The notes under the pieces: generated by a model
Seen by the model: the letters and a program-made list of their open reading frames with translations, nothing else
Database searches by the model: none
What the model was told of the DNA's origin: nothing
Made by a program: the position numbers and the translations under genes
Assembly: GCA_037976565.1 (NCBI GenBank)
Contig: CP137674.1
Location: 31,093,047 to 31,157,046, forward strand
DNA from: Mesocentrotus franciscanus
Lineage: Eukaryota > Echinodermata > Echinoidea > Camarodonta > Strongylocentrotidae
Reading direction: 5' to 3'
Length of the DNA: 64,000 nucleotides
Shown here: in pieces, positions 51,054 through 61,989 of the stretch
Position numbering within the stretch: position 1 is the stretch's first letter
Layout of the letters: every line of letters begins with the position of its first letter

Positions 51054-52067
51054 CAGGAGGGTCACAGGGTACAAAACTTTGGACTAAATCTTGCTTTTGA
51101 GAATCGATGAAAGCTTCACACATGTTTGCTTGCATAGAGCTCGACTCATTCTAACGTTGGCATAAAATCTAGGTGCCATTTTTTCCCACAGAGATTACAT
51201 CTTAACTTGGAGCCTTTAAAGACTGCGTGTGGGATGGATGGAGATTAACACAATTCTGGTGATGACAGATAATTGTAGTTGTACAGACCTTTAAACTATG
51301 TATTAATACAAAAGCAATATATTTTTCCAAGTACTTTCAAATGCAAACTTACATTTTACATTTGGAATTGATGTTATAGCAATATTCTTCCGTACTGCAT
51401 ACAAGATTATGAGCAAACACCTGTCAGCAATATAAAAGCAAAGCAACTAAGTATGAAATTTGAAATTGAATAAACATTGTGTAATTTACATGAAAGTGCA
51501 TGTAATATAAGGAGGTAAAACCATTTTCACTTTCAAAATAATCTGCACTTCAAGTTTGGAATTCCAATCTCAAACAGAGCATGAACGATTTACAATATAA
51601 ATATAGATACTTTATTCTCATAAGCTTAACCTTCAGCACTTGAGCTACAAATCTTGCCCCCAAAGTTAGGTTTCTGCCCTACATAATATCAGGTCTAGGA
51701 ACATTTTGCTTTTGAGACATGTGCTAGAACTTTATTGAACTTTCTTATCATATCTGATTTCATGCCAAATCCAACAGTGGATAAGACGTAAAATTCAACA
51801 TTTGGTATTTGGCACTTACAACAATTCATGTAGATTGTTTATGTTTTTGGTAAGGAATGGGTTGATGTTCAAAGTATGTAGGAACATGATGATTTCTTGA
51901 GTATCATTACTCCTAGTCAGAATGTTTGGTATCCAATCAAGCAGTTTGTCAGATGACAATCTCAAGGCAAAGCCTCATTCATCCTGCTATGATTGCTTTC
52001 TTGATCCAATATGTCATAATCATGAAAGTTTTCTTCTTTCCCTCACTTTCACCCCTCACCTCCTCCC

Positions 52068-52069
<2 letters not shown>

Positions 52070-52106
<37 letters not shown>

Positions 52107-52180
52107 TCTTCTTCTTCTTCCTTCTTTCTTTCTTTCTCTTTCCTTTTCCTTTTCTTCTTCTTCTTCTTCTCTTTCTCCCT
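52070..52180. repeat. pyrimidine microsatellite: (CT)n then (CTT)n
   Basis: A CT dinucleotide run at about 52074-52103 passes into CTT and TTTC repeats. The 97-124 residue frames over it are compositional. Confidence 0.9.
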
Positions 52181-53559
52181 ATCTCACTTTCTATCTTGTG
52201 GTGTCTACATGTATTTTTCTTATATATAAAAGGAACCATCGAGTATGAGCAGCAAAACAAGTTCCACGACATACAATGTTCGCTTCAATATATAGTTTAA
52301 CCCATTTTTGAACATATTGGACAGACTGTGATTATTGTAAAATGAATGTAAGGAAATTTATCTGTGGACATTTTTAAAGATATTCTCTACACTGTAATTT
52401 TTGATTAGATGAATGCAGTATTCATCAAAAGAATGAACTTTCATAATAGTGTAAAGATCTATTAAATCTGTATCAAAATCTTTAAGTCCAAGTTGAGACA
52501 TTACTACAAGGCTTTCTATGCATGTCCCTTCTCCAACATGTTTCTTCTTTTTCTTCCAACATTCAAAATGGCCGTTCCAACCAGGCAGACATGTTCTATT
52601 TTGATGCGTAACATCAGAACATCTCCTGTCTCATCAGAGTGTTTGTCGTGTGACAGCACCGATTGAAATCCTCATCAATTCCTTTCCGATTACATCTGTG
52701 ATTCAGCACTGCAGTCCCCTCAAGAAGGGGGACTACCAAGCATTTCTACCTCTCAAGAATCCACTTCTCTGTCAATTTATTGCCATGTTCTTGTAGCAGT
52801 GTTTTTATAATTATTCCCTTTTTCCATCAACATCACACAAAACAAGAAAAATGGTTCCTCACATTCACTTGTAACTCTTATCTCATCAAATATTGAATCA
52901 TATTTGGTCTACCCCCTTTGCACATTCTTGTATTTGACATTAAAATACACATAGATCTTTGAGACTCACATCAAATGTTATTTAAAAATTTGCTGCGATT
53001 GGAATATGTCATCCAGAATAGCTATCAATAATATGTTGTTCTTGTATAGCTCATAATGGTATAGCATCACTATGTGCTTCCACAGGACTTTAAGTATTAT
53101 CACCCCAGCTTCAGCCCTTCACCCAAACTTGAATGCAGGTAAGATTAGATTTATATCAAATTAGAATGATAATAGGTCTGAAACTCTCAATTAGTTCCAC
53201 TCCAATAAAATCCAATAAAAGCTCCTGATCATCAAATGCCACACTGTTGATTAATTTGGCCTTATTTGATTCTTAAATGGTGTGTAAGTATATTTATCAT
53301 AAAACAATCATATATCAGCATTAGATGTTGACATGTTGAGTTTAAGCATTTGTCAAGGATCATTGTTAATATACATTATAAGCAGCGTTAATGAAAAAAT
53401 GACAACATACATTTATGTCAGGACAGTGCTTTAAGGGAATTGGTATATTTTGTAACATGAATGAAAAAATGACATTTAAAGGAATATCATTAAAAAAAAG
53501 TGTCAAAAAGAAAATCAGGCCATGGATGTTGATGGTATTTGTGAATTTGTTTGGGAGTA

Positions 53560-53679
53560 CAGTATTGCTTGAAATAAAGTAGACACATTACCACCTAGTC
53601 CCACCAAAGTCTATGGAACAATACATGCATTCACGCGTGACACAGTGTGAGAGTGTCTACTTTATTTCAAGCAATACTG
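53560..53679. mobile_element. Tc1/mariner-type MITE, perfect 27-base ends
   Basis: The 120-base element begins CAGTATTGCTTGAAATAAAG and ends with the exact complement. The terminal repeats are identical over 27 bases, with TA on both sides (53558-53559 and 53680-53681). CAGT...ACTG ends and a TA duplication fit Tc1/mariner-related MITEs. The perfect arms suggest a young insertion or recent family activity. Confidence 0.8.
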
Positions 53680-55807
53680 TACCTGTCAGGTTATGATCTT
53701 CAATAATATTGAGGTATATATGCACTGTGGTATGTATATGAAATTCTTATCATTCTTATAACGAACATGGATTTTTTTTTTTCCCCCTTTCTGAAAGTTG
53801 ATCCATTGTCTTCAAATTTTCAAGGATGTAACTACTTTAACTTTGTACGCCAAATCAATAAACAATTCAAATACTTTCATAACCCTGTCAAAATGTTAAA
53901 TAGCTCTTATACAAGAGCTTCTAAATACGCATGTATCTATATTTTTAAAACGAGTAAACTAGGTGTGTAAACACACATGGCAAAAATCTCAGAGTGTATA
54001 CAGCTAAAGTGTAAGTTTGGACTTGTCCACGAGGCATTAATAATCCACTCATTTTTCACATATAAACCGAATGGAGAGTAATCAGGCAGGAGCCTGCGAT
54101 AGGAATGATTTCCAATAAAGTGTTGATAAATCTCGCCGCCTCCGATATGGAATGAAATGAAAGCTTTGATCAAATTCTTCGCACTTCATCAGTTGCTGTT
54201 AGGCTCTCCCTCAAAGCCTTTGAATTCTGGTTCATTCCTTGCGCCGCTTGGCATAAAATGTGATTATCTGTGATAAAATTGCAAGAATCCAAGGTGCTTT
54301 AGCTGAAAATTGATCGCATACCATGCAGGGGTCGATCTAGGAGAGTAAAGGGAAATAGTATGCTACTGAGCACTCGGTACCAGTAAAAATAAGAAAACAA
54401 CGAAAACATCACTAGTATACATGCCTAAAGGATTTTTAGGTGAGATTTTGTCTGTACAGCTTTATTGTACTTGCATTTATTCTTACTGACAAACACAAGA
54501 ATCGTTTTTACATCAGAAATTGTCTCCTCCTTGACTCAGGTACTCTACTCAGAGATTGACTGTGTTTTGCAAATCAAACAAAAAGTTTTTTTCAGAGCAT
54601 CACAACAAGAATTTACAATTTCTAATTAGGATATTGCTACTGACATACTAAACGTACCGTATAGTTGTATGTCCTGTAGACAGGAGCCTAGAAGAATTAG
54701 AGAATCAAGCCTAAAAGGAAAGTAAGTTTTAATCTTTATTTGTAAAATGCACCCAAATTTCAGCTAGCAAGGACAAATGTACATGTACAATCATTCCTTT
54801 AAAACAAACAAGAAAGGTAGAGAGAGTTAGTGAGCGGTCTCCTCAGAGATTTCTTGCACAGTGAAAGTAGGATTGATGATGGTAGGTCCACAGCGTAGAA
54901 GTGCTCATGATGCTTACACCCCAGCACACCATAGAGAGAGACTTTATTAGACCTATCTATCTATCTATCTGTCTGCTTTAGCCAAACGCTGTTCTAGTTT
55001 CTCTCTCCCCCTCATCGATGAATAGAAAGTGCTCAGAAGATAATCATGGAAACTGAGTGATCTGCCCGACAGGCCACGTTCACGTTGTCACAAGAAATAA
55101 AATATCTGGCAGCTTTAGCATCAATATATCTAAGTGAGACAATATAAAGGAACTTACCATTAACAACTAAATTATTCATACCCCTTGTAAATTTGATGTT
55201 TTTTGTGTTTTTCATAACTCAAGAATGAAAGGTGGACTGGTTGAATTAGTGTTTTTGTTGAATACTTTTAGATGTAAGCTTTGATATCTTACATTTTCAA
55301 GAAACATAAATCGGGACAACTCAGTTTTTCACATACTTAAAAAAATTACAAAACTTGGTAAGGGTATGACAAAATTTAGTTATTAACTTGATATTTTATA
55401 CTGCTATGAACCAATTGAATACTGTTATCAAGGGTAGTATCTTTAACAGGCTAATGCACAATTAAAAGTAGGAACAAGATACATGTATAAGGTTCTTTAT
55501 CATTTTTTAAAGTAGGGATATTCAGCTTGGTGGAAGTCAAAGACATTAATATGGCCAAAAAGATATAGTTTGAAGCTGGAAGTACAAATTTTCTACAGGT
55601 ATTGTATTGTTGTTTTTTAATCTTAGTTAATGCATACATTGCACTGCAGAACAACCCCCAAACTTCAAATGTAAAATGTCTGAAAATTTAAGCTTTCATG
55701 AGAAATGTTATGTTTAATACTGGTTTAAATCATTATAAAGTAATTTAATGATTTAACTAAGTACATTCTTTCATCAAACATTGAATAAAGGAAAGAAAAA
55801 TTTTCCC

Positions 55808-55935
55808 CTTTTCCAGGTCTTTGCAAGGATGTGAACACAGCCAGGAATGAGCTGCAAGAATGTCTTTACTCTCCTCTACACTTGTCTCTTTTCCAGGTAT
55901 TTGCCAGGATTTGAACAGAGCCAGGAATGAGCTGC
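55808..55935. repeat. 80-base-period tandem duplication, exon-like or SINE-like
   Basis: Two 48-base copies (55808-55855 and 55888-55935) differ at four positions. On the plus strand each starts with an acceptor-like 'cttttccag' and reads PG(L/I)C(K/Q)D(V/L)N and then ARNEL. On the minus strand the second copy contains GTTCAAATCC, close to a tRNA B box. A duplicated exon and a SINE fragment are both possible. I do not recognise the peptide. Confidence 0.5.
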
Positions 55936-57095
55936 GATCGACACTGTCTGCACTCTCTGTCCATAACGCTTCAATTCTCTTCAACGTGACAACCATTCTT
56001 TATTGCTTGATTTTCTGCTTCTTCAAATGTTTGAAGTTCAATGCAAGAAGGAAAAAAATACCATGGAGGTGTAGTCTTTTACAGCAGTCCTCTTACCAAG
56101 TTCACTTTTAGGTCTAGAAAGACCCATAAAATTGGTGTAAATATTTCCTACAGCTTTGCTTGAAAGGGGTTTCTGTAGCAAACTACGATATGTATCACTC
56201 TGGAATTTGTCCTTTAATAATGGAGTGATGTGAGGTCTTGAATAATCAATCTACTGCGTGTCTATTAAGATTTCCTTTCCCATATCTGTGTTTGTATTTG
56301 CAACTGTATGTCAATCAAGTAATTTCAATGACTACATTTTGTGACACCCCCTACATACTGTAGATCTACCCTCTAAGGTTTGCTATAGTGCCAACATGAG
56401 CAGGGAGTGATTTACACACAGACTGTCATAGCACAAAAAGGGAAAAAATAAATAGTTTTGAAAATCTAAAATGGGTTAACTTCTTATTTCTTAATAAACC
56501 TAAAACAGATGTTCTCCATCACAATAGCACAAAAATAGATTAATAGTGTACATTACTAGTGTTTGATGACTTTGAGGCATAGTGCATGTAAAATATCAAG
56601 TTTACTTTTGTGCATACATGTACGATTCTTTTAATCATTCTATGCAAAACATGGGTTTCCTCAAGGGCAATTCATGTATTTTGTATATACACATGTAAGA
56701 ATTTGTTTTAGCCTTCACAAGCTCAATCACTCTTCTTCTCCCATGCATGCCTTTTTGTCTTACTGGTTTGAGGGAAGAATGAGTCAGGATACCCTGCCTG
56801 AGATACAGGGTATCATCTTACAGAGATAGCTTCTTCACTACAGCCTGGATTAAGAAGTCTAGGGAGGAACTGGAGCGAATCTAAATCTTTCCCAATATTC
56901 CTGCTCATTGTCTATCAGGTCACCTAGAAATAAAGGCCTCTCCAATGCTAAGTGCCTGTGGTGAGGATACTTTCCTATTCAGCTTTATCACAATTAACTC
57001 TACTTCAGAATGCTAAACTGCTACTGATGCTTTGAATAGGGATGGTGTATAATCTCCAAGTTTCCCTATAGTTCAACTTCGTATACAGATTGTGT

Positions 57096-57148
57096 ATGAG
57101 AGCCAGAAGGGTATTAAGGTATAAGAGTTAATGCCTTTTTGGCTCCAC
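57096..57148. repeat. dispersed palindromic element copy
   Basis: The left arm 'tgagagccagaagggtatta' and right arm 'gagttaatgcctttttggct' are separated by 'aggtataa', one of the shortest loops seen. Confidence 0.75.
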
Positions 57149-59208
57149 ATATACCATTTGTCTGTAAAGGGCTAACAACATGTACACCACCAGTCCTGTA
57201 CTAGTATTTTCTCATACAGGTTAACCCATTGCCCAAAGGAACCAGGTGGTCCTCTATTAAGCCTATGAGAATGACATCATGCAGTAGTCAGTACATGTAC
57301 ATGTATCTTATCTTGAAATAGTGCATGATAATTATATTCAGAATCAATTAATTCAATTACAAATCATGATATTATCCTAGATCAGATCTATCCAAATTTG
57401 TACATATGCACTTGGCTATCAATGTAAATATAGCAAAAACATGGTACAGAATAAGTATACAAACTAATAAATTATAATTTTTGCATCAACGGCTACAAGG
57501 AGAAGTAAAGCTACATGTACAGTATATATCTATGTGCCTTGTGAGAAGTGATACGAAAACTTTTCTATTTCCCTACTTCTTCCGCAAAGTACTCAAAGAC
57601 AACAAAATCCCAATCTCGATTCACTTTGATCCATCATCTCCTATTCGAGCAATAACAAACAACAAACATGGCTTGACAGGACAAAGAAAACAGAATATTG
57701 AGAAGCTGGAGAAAAGCAATAGAAAGGTCTCCTCTCTCTCTTCTTCTATTACACAGCCTCTGTCTTGACTGCATGTGTGGGATGGGAGGGACAAGAAGAC
57801 ACACAGACACACTGCGACGGAGGATCAATAGGGTGGAGGATTTCACCCCCTCGGTAGGACGAAGCGCAGATTGAATCTTGACACCACTAGATAATCAATA
57901 AAATGTAACTGGGTGTTACGAGATACCTCGTATGTGTGACACGCCAATAAGTCATGGATCGCCAGCGGTCCTTCCCTTTCTCCTAATGGATTGAGGAAGG
58001 CAGAAGCTTCTTCAGGTGTGATACTCACTCTATCCTGATCCATTCAAAGCCAGATTGGGAATGTGGGAGACTTGAATGGCAAGTGAAATCGTAGAATGAA
58101 CATCTGAGTGTTTTGCTTGCAACTCAAACCAATTATGAGCAAACATGTCACTTTTTATGATTACTATTGATGCAAAATGTAAAAGAGCATGATTGCTTAC
58201 ATATATTATACAAAACTAGTTGTATTTTAGGATTGACATGCTCAATGTAAAGGACCTGTCAAATGGCCTTCGCAGCAAAATAACATGTTTCCATACTACA
58301 CCCAATTAAATTCTCCAGGAATTCTATCATTCATATCCTGGAAAAAAGGGTATGGAAATGTGTAATGAATTCCTTTTATATCTTTCATCAATGCAAGAGA
58401 TCACACAAGAAATGATTGATCTGCAGTAGATATTAACCCATGTAATTTCCATTTCCAGAAATGAAGTGTGCCAATTCAATGATATTCACAAATACTAAAA
58501 TCACATGAATTGTAATCCATAATAAAATAAACAAAAAATTTATGTAAATGTCAAATACTTCTGCTGGTGATCTTAAGTAGATAGTAACATGTTGAAATAG
58601 TTATAACCAGTGAGAATTTTTTTTTTTTAGTATGGTACCAAAACATTGTCTCTTGCTTACCATATTTCATTCCTGAATCATTGATTCTTACACGTAGCTA
58701 CAATGGTAAAATGGGATTGATATCATTACTGCCTCAAAATGGAACAGTATGCAATTTAGGATGGAAATCTATATATACAAATTTCTTAATCTTTCATACT
58801 GCTGTGACCATTGATCAACAGACTTCTTAAATCTGTTCCTGAGGCATCATGATAAGTTTCCCTGGCAAATGATACAGTCCATTTCAAACAGAGATACATG
58901 TAGATGCGATGAAACCAGGCAGTGTGCCTCATTGTCAGTCATCACAATGGTAATTTCTCTGCAGAGAAGGTCTGCAGTGCCCCAACTTCTTTGAGTTTCC
59001 AAGTCACACATCTGCATGTACGATCATGTGCAAACAGTATGACCTGCCGGAACTTTGATGAGGAAATTCTAACCTTTCTTAACATACTTCAATAGTTATC
59101 TCTTCCCCAATCAAATCAGAGTTGGATTGTACAAATAGCGGAGGTCTTTTGATGTAGGAGTCTATACCCTTGGCTTTTTATTCAAGTATCTATGATATAT
59201 CATCAGGT

Positions 59209-59270
59209 GAGAGCCATAAGGGTTTTAACTCTGTGTACACTGTACAAGGATAATGCCCTTCTGCCTCTCA
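59209..59270. repeat. dispersed palindromic element copy
   Basis: The left arm 'gagagccataagggttttaa' pairs with 'ggataatgcccttctgcctc'. The loop 'ctctgtgtacactgtacaa' retains the common 'ctctgtgt' start. Confidence 0.7.
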
Positions 59271-59462
59271 GCTAATAAGATTTAGATTCAGATAAACCTG
59301 TCTTCACCACGTTACATGCAACATGCATTCCTACAATGTTGACCTGCATGAAATTTTAACTACAAGTTCAGCACTCATCCTTGAATTTAACATCTCATAA
59401 AAATAAATAGTCATTTACATGTATCCTCTTGGAGTCCCTGTCTCTCTGTCTGTTTGTCTGTC

Positions 59463-59472
<10 letters not shown>

Positions 59473-59497
<25 letters not shown>

Positions 59498-59517
59498 AAC
59501 TCTCTCTCTCTCTCTAA

Positions 59518-59613
<96 letters not shown>
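59473..59613. repeat. compound microsatellite (CT)n(TA)n
   Basis: CT runs with 'aact' interruptions at 59473-59548 are followed by a perfect TA run at 59549-59613. Both long frames over it (Ser/Leu then Ile/Tyr) are artefacts. Confidence 0.95.
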
Positions 59614-59616
<3 letters not shown>

Positions 59617-59869
59617 ATCCTACTACATATAACTCATTGTGATTCTAGTTCTCCATCTTGATTTCTCATTTTCCTTTAAAATAAATATAATTACATTTAA
59701 ACTCTCATGCCTTAGATTGCTAAGTCTGATTCATTTTATAAGTCAACACTTTCTACATCTCCATTTCTCAAAACTGAAAGTCTAATCCACTTTATTGTGT
59801 TTAAACTAACTTATTTCCAAGCTATGATTTTATGTTTCAGTTATAAAAATCCAAATCAGAGAATGGATA

Positions 59870-60150
59870 CATAATAATAATAGTGGGTTCTTGTGTAGTG
59901 CTCATGTCTGTCAGACTTGACACTCCTGGCATTCCACAATTATCACCCAGGCTTTAGCATGGCTGCCATTATGGCAATCTAGCATTGCAAGGAATTAATT
60001 CCTGCCAGGTACCAATTCACCTCACCTGGGTAGAGTGTGGAAAATGTAGATTAATGTCTTGCCAAAAGACATAAGTGCAGCAGTGGAACTCGCGACGCAA
60101 ACTATGTGATCCACAGTGCTGTGACGTAACCACGATAGCTTTGCGACATC
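59870..60150. repeat. dispersed SINE-like repeat, fullest copy in the window
   Basis: It starts with 'ataataatagtgggttcttg', followed by 'tagtgctcatgtctgtcag', then 'ccaggtaccaattcacctca' with 'cctgggtagagtg', 'tagattaatgtcttgccaaa' and a degenerate 'agtggaactcgcgacgc'. Fragments at 30404 and 39240 share parts of this order. The class is inferred from motif order only. Confidence 0.45.
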
Positions 60151-61767
60151 CTTACCAAATTATCCTCAGTTTAACTTAATGCAATAAGATTTTTCCTTGC
60201 ATTTAATAAGAAGATTCAGTCCTGAAATACAGGCAGGTCTTTGATTATGGGTTGACAAGCAAAATCATATTTATAACTTCGGTCTGCATACATGGAAGAT
60301 ATTGGAATAGATTAACTGGTTGAGTGAGGTCAATGAAGATCAGCCCATGTAACAAATCAGGAGCGATACAGTCATGGCAATGTTTTCACTGTCATAATTT
60401 GGGTCCGAATTATGAGGCAAGATCCATAAATTCATCAGGGAAGCGGGCTGAACCCATCATAAATTGACCGAGAGGAATGCAGGATGATACAGGATGATAC
60501 GTGCTCCTGTTAAACTTGTTGACAGTTATATTTGTGATTTATGGATGATCATAAATGCACTGAACAAGAGCAGAGGATTCAAATACACTACATCTTGCAG
60601 GATACTCCTTGAAACTGGTTTCAATGCATTGCTCTACTTGTAGTCATCAGATTTTGGGGGGGAGAAGTACCATTTCCTCAGTAATTTTATCTATTTTGGA
60701 ATTTTCGAGAGCTAAATCTGTTTCCAAATCGCTCTACACTACCTTGTATTTATTCACTGCTTCACACCCCCCCCCCCTTCTCTCTATTCAAATCCCATGT
60801 CCCAGGACATTTCTCAGGTTTCTCATTGCTTCACCGCATCCTCTTAACATCCTCAGGTAATACTGCGCCCATCATTCCTAAATCCCCAAGGATACCCCCA
60901 ATACCTGCTTTACTCATCCATTTATCCAGCTTTCTAAATACAACACTCAACAGAGAGAGAGAGAGAGAGAGGAAAAAAATGAAAATGATATTTCTTCTGT
61001 AGATGTATGAGTCATCATTTAAACGTACCTGATTTTGTACGGTTTTCATGAATTTTTCAGTCCGGGGATTTCGGTGAAAAGGAAGAAAGAGATCTCTGGT
61101 TTGGATAAAGATGGAAGGAGGTGTGTACATTCCTTAGGGGGTTCTTCTCTCTTATGCATAGATGTGTGCTCATATCAGGACAGGTGGCTGGCCAAGTTAA
61201 ATGTTTGTTTTTTAAAGACAATGGAGAAAAGACCCTCTGGCTCTCTCCGTGGAGGAATTACAGCAGACAGAGAAGTGAACCTTGCTTCCTATGCGCTTCT
61301 TATCTCAGCGTTTTCGGTGACTAAGAACAACCCTAGCATGTGGAGCCAGCGGAAAAATTGATTTTTCCTTTCTTAGGAGGGAGCCATCAAAGGAATATAA
61401 TGCAGTATCATGCTACCTACATGTATATGTGAAGTATTAATCCACATTATAATCATACTATATATTAAATGTAGGCCTACAAGTTACAAACAAATGTATT
61501 AACCTTTGAAGGAAGTTTTGAAGTTAAGCCACTCTAAGATGCAATGATAAATGTAGATACAAATCTTGTCTACATGTACAGTACATGAAAGAATGTGAAC
61601 AGTGATAGATGTAATGGCAAACATTTAACTGAAAATGATTGATAACAAGGATACGATGGAAGAATAATGCTATTATTCACATGCTTTAAGTTCAGAAATG
61701 CTCAAATCAACTGAATCTTGATTTGTCGGTATCATGACAAGTATTTCCGCCCGATACTATTAGGCGT

Positions 61768-61989
61768 TGCAAAGTGACATTGCACGACACCCATGAATAG
61801 ATGGGAACTCTCAAAAGATGTCATTTTGATATATCTCATCCTAAACCTCTCTACTAAGTGACATTGCGACAGTCATGAATGTCAACCTCTCTATTACTAA
61901 TACAGTAGAGAGGTTTAGGACGAGATATATCAAAATGACATCTTTTGAGAGTTCCTATCTATTCATGGATGTCGCAATGTCACTTTGCA
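61768..61989. mobile_element. 222-base foldback with ~86-base arms
   Basis: The left arm 61768-61854 and right arm 61904-61989 are near-perfect reverse complements. Both contain 'caaaatgacatcttttgaga' or its complement and 'gatatatc'. The outer ends are TTGCAAAGTGACATTGC. The 49-base loop holds a further partial copy of the arm start ('aagtgacattgcgacagtca'). It has no coding capacity. Confidence 0.85.

Noticed and set aside
57843..58043. 66-residue minus-strand frame in a GC-balanced block
   Set aside because: No hydrophobic leader or known domain; an internal GTGAGT could be a donor, but no matching acceptor or phase partner was found.
60990..61070. Good minus-strand donor CAG|GTACGT preceded by an open frame
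   Set aside because: The frame has no recognisable content and ends in phase 0, which does not fit the linker exon's phase-1 entry.
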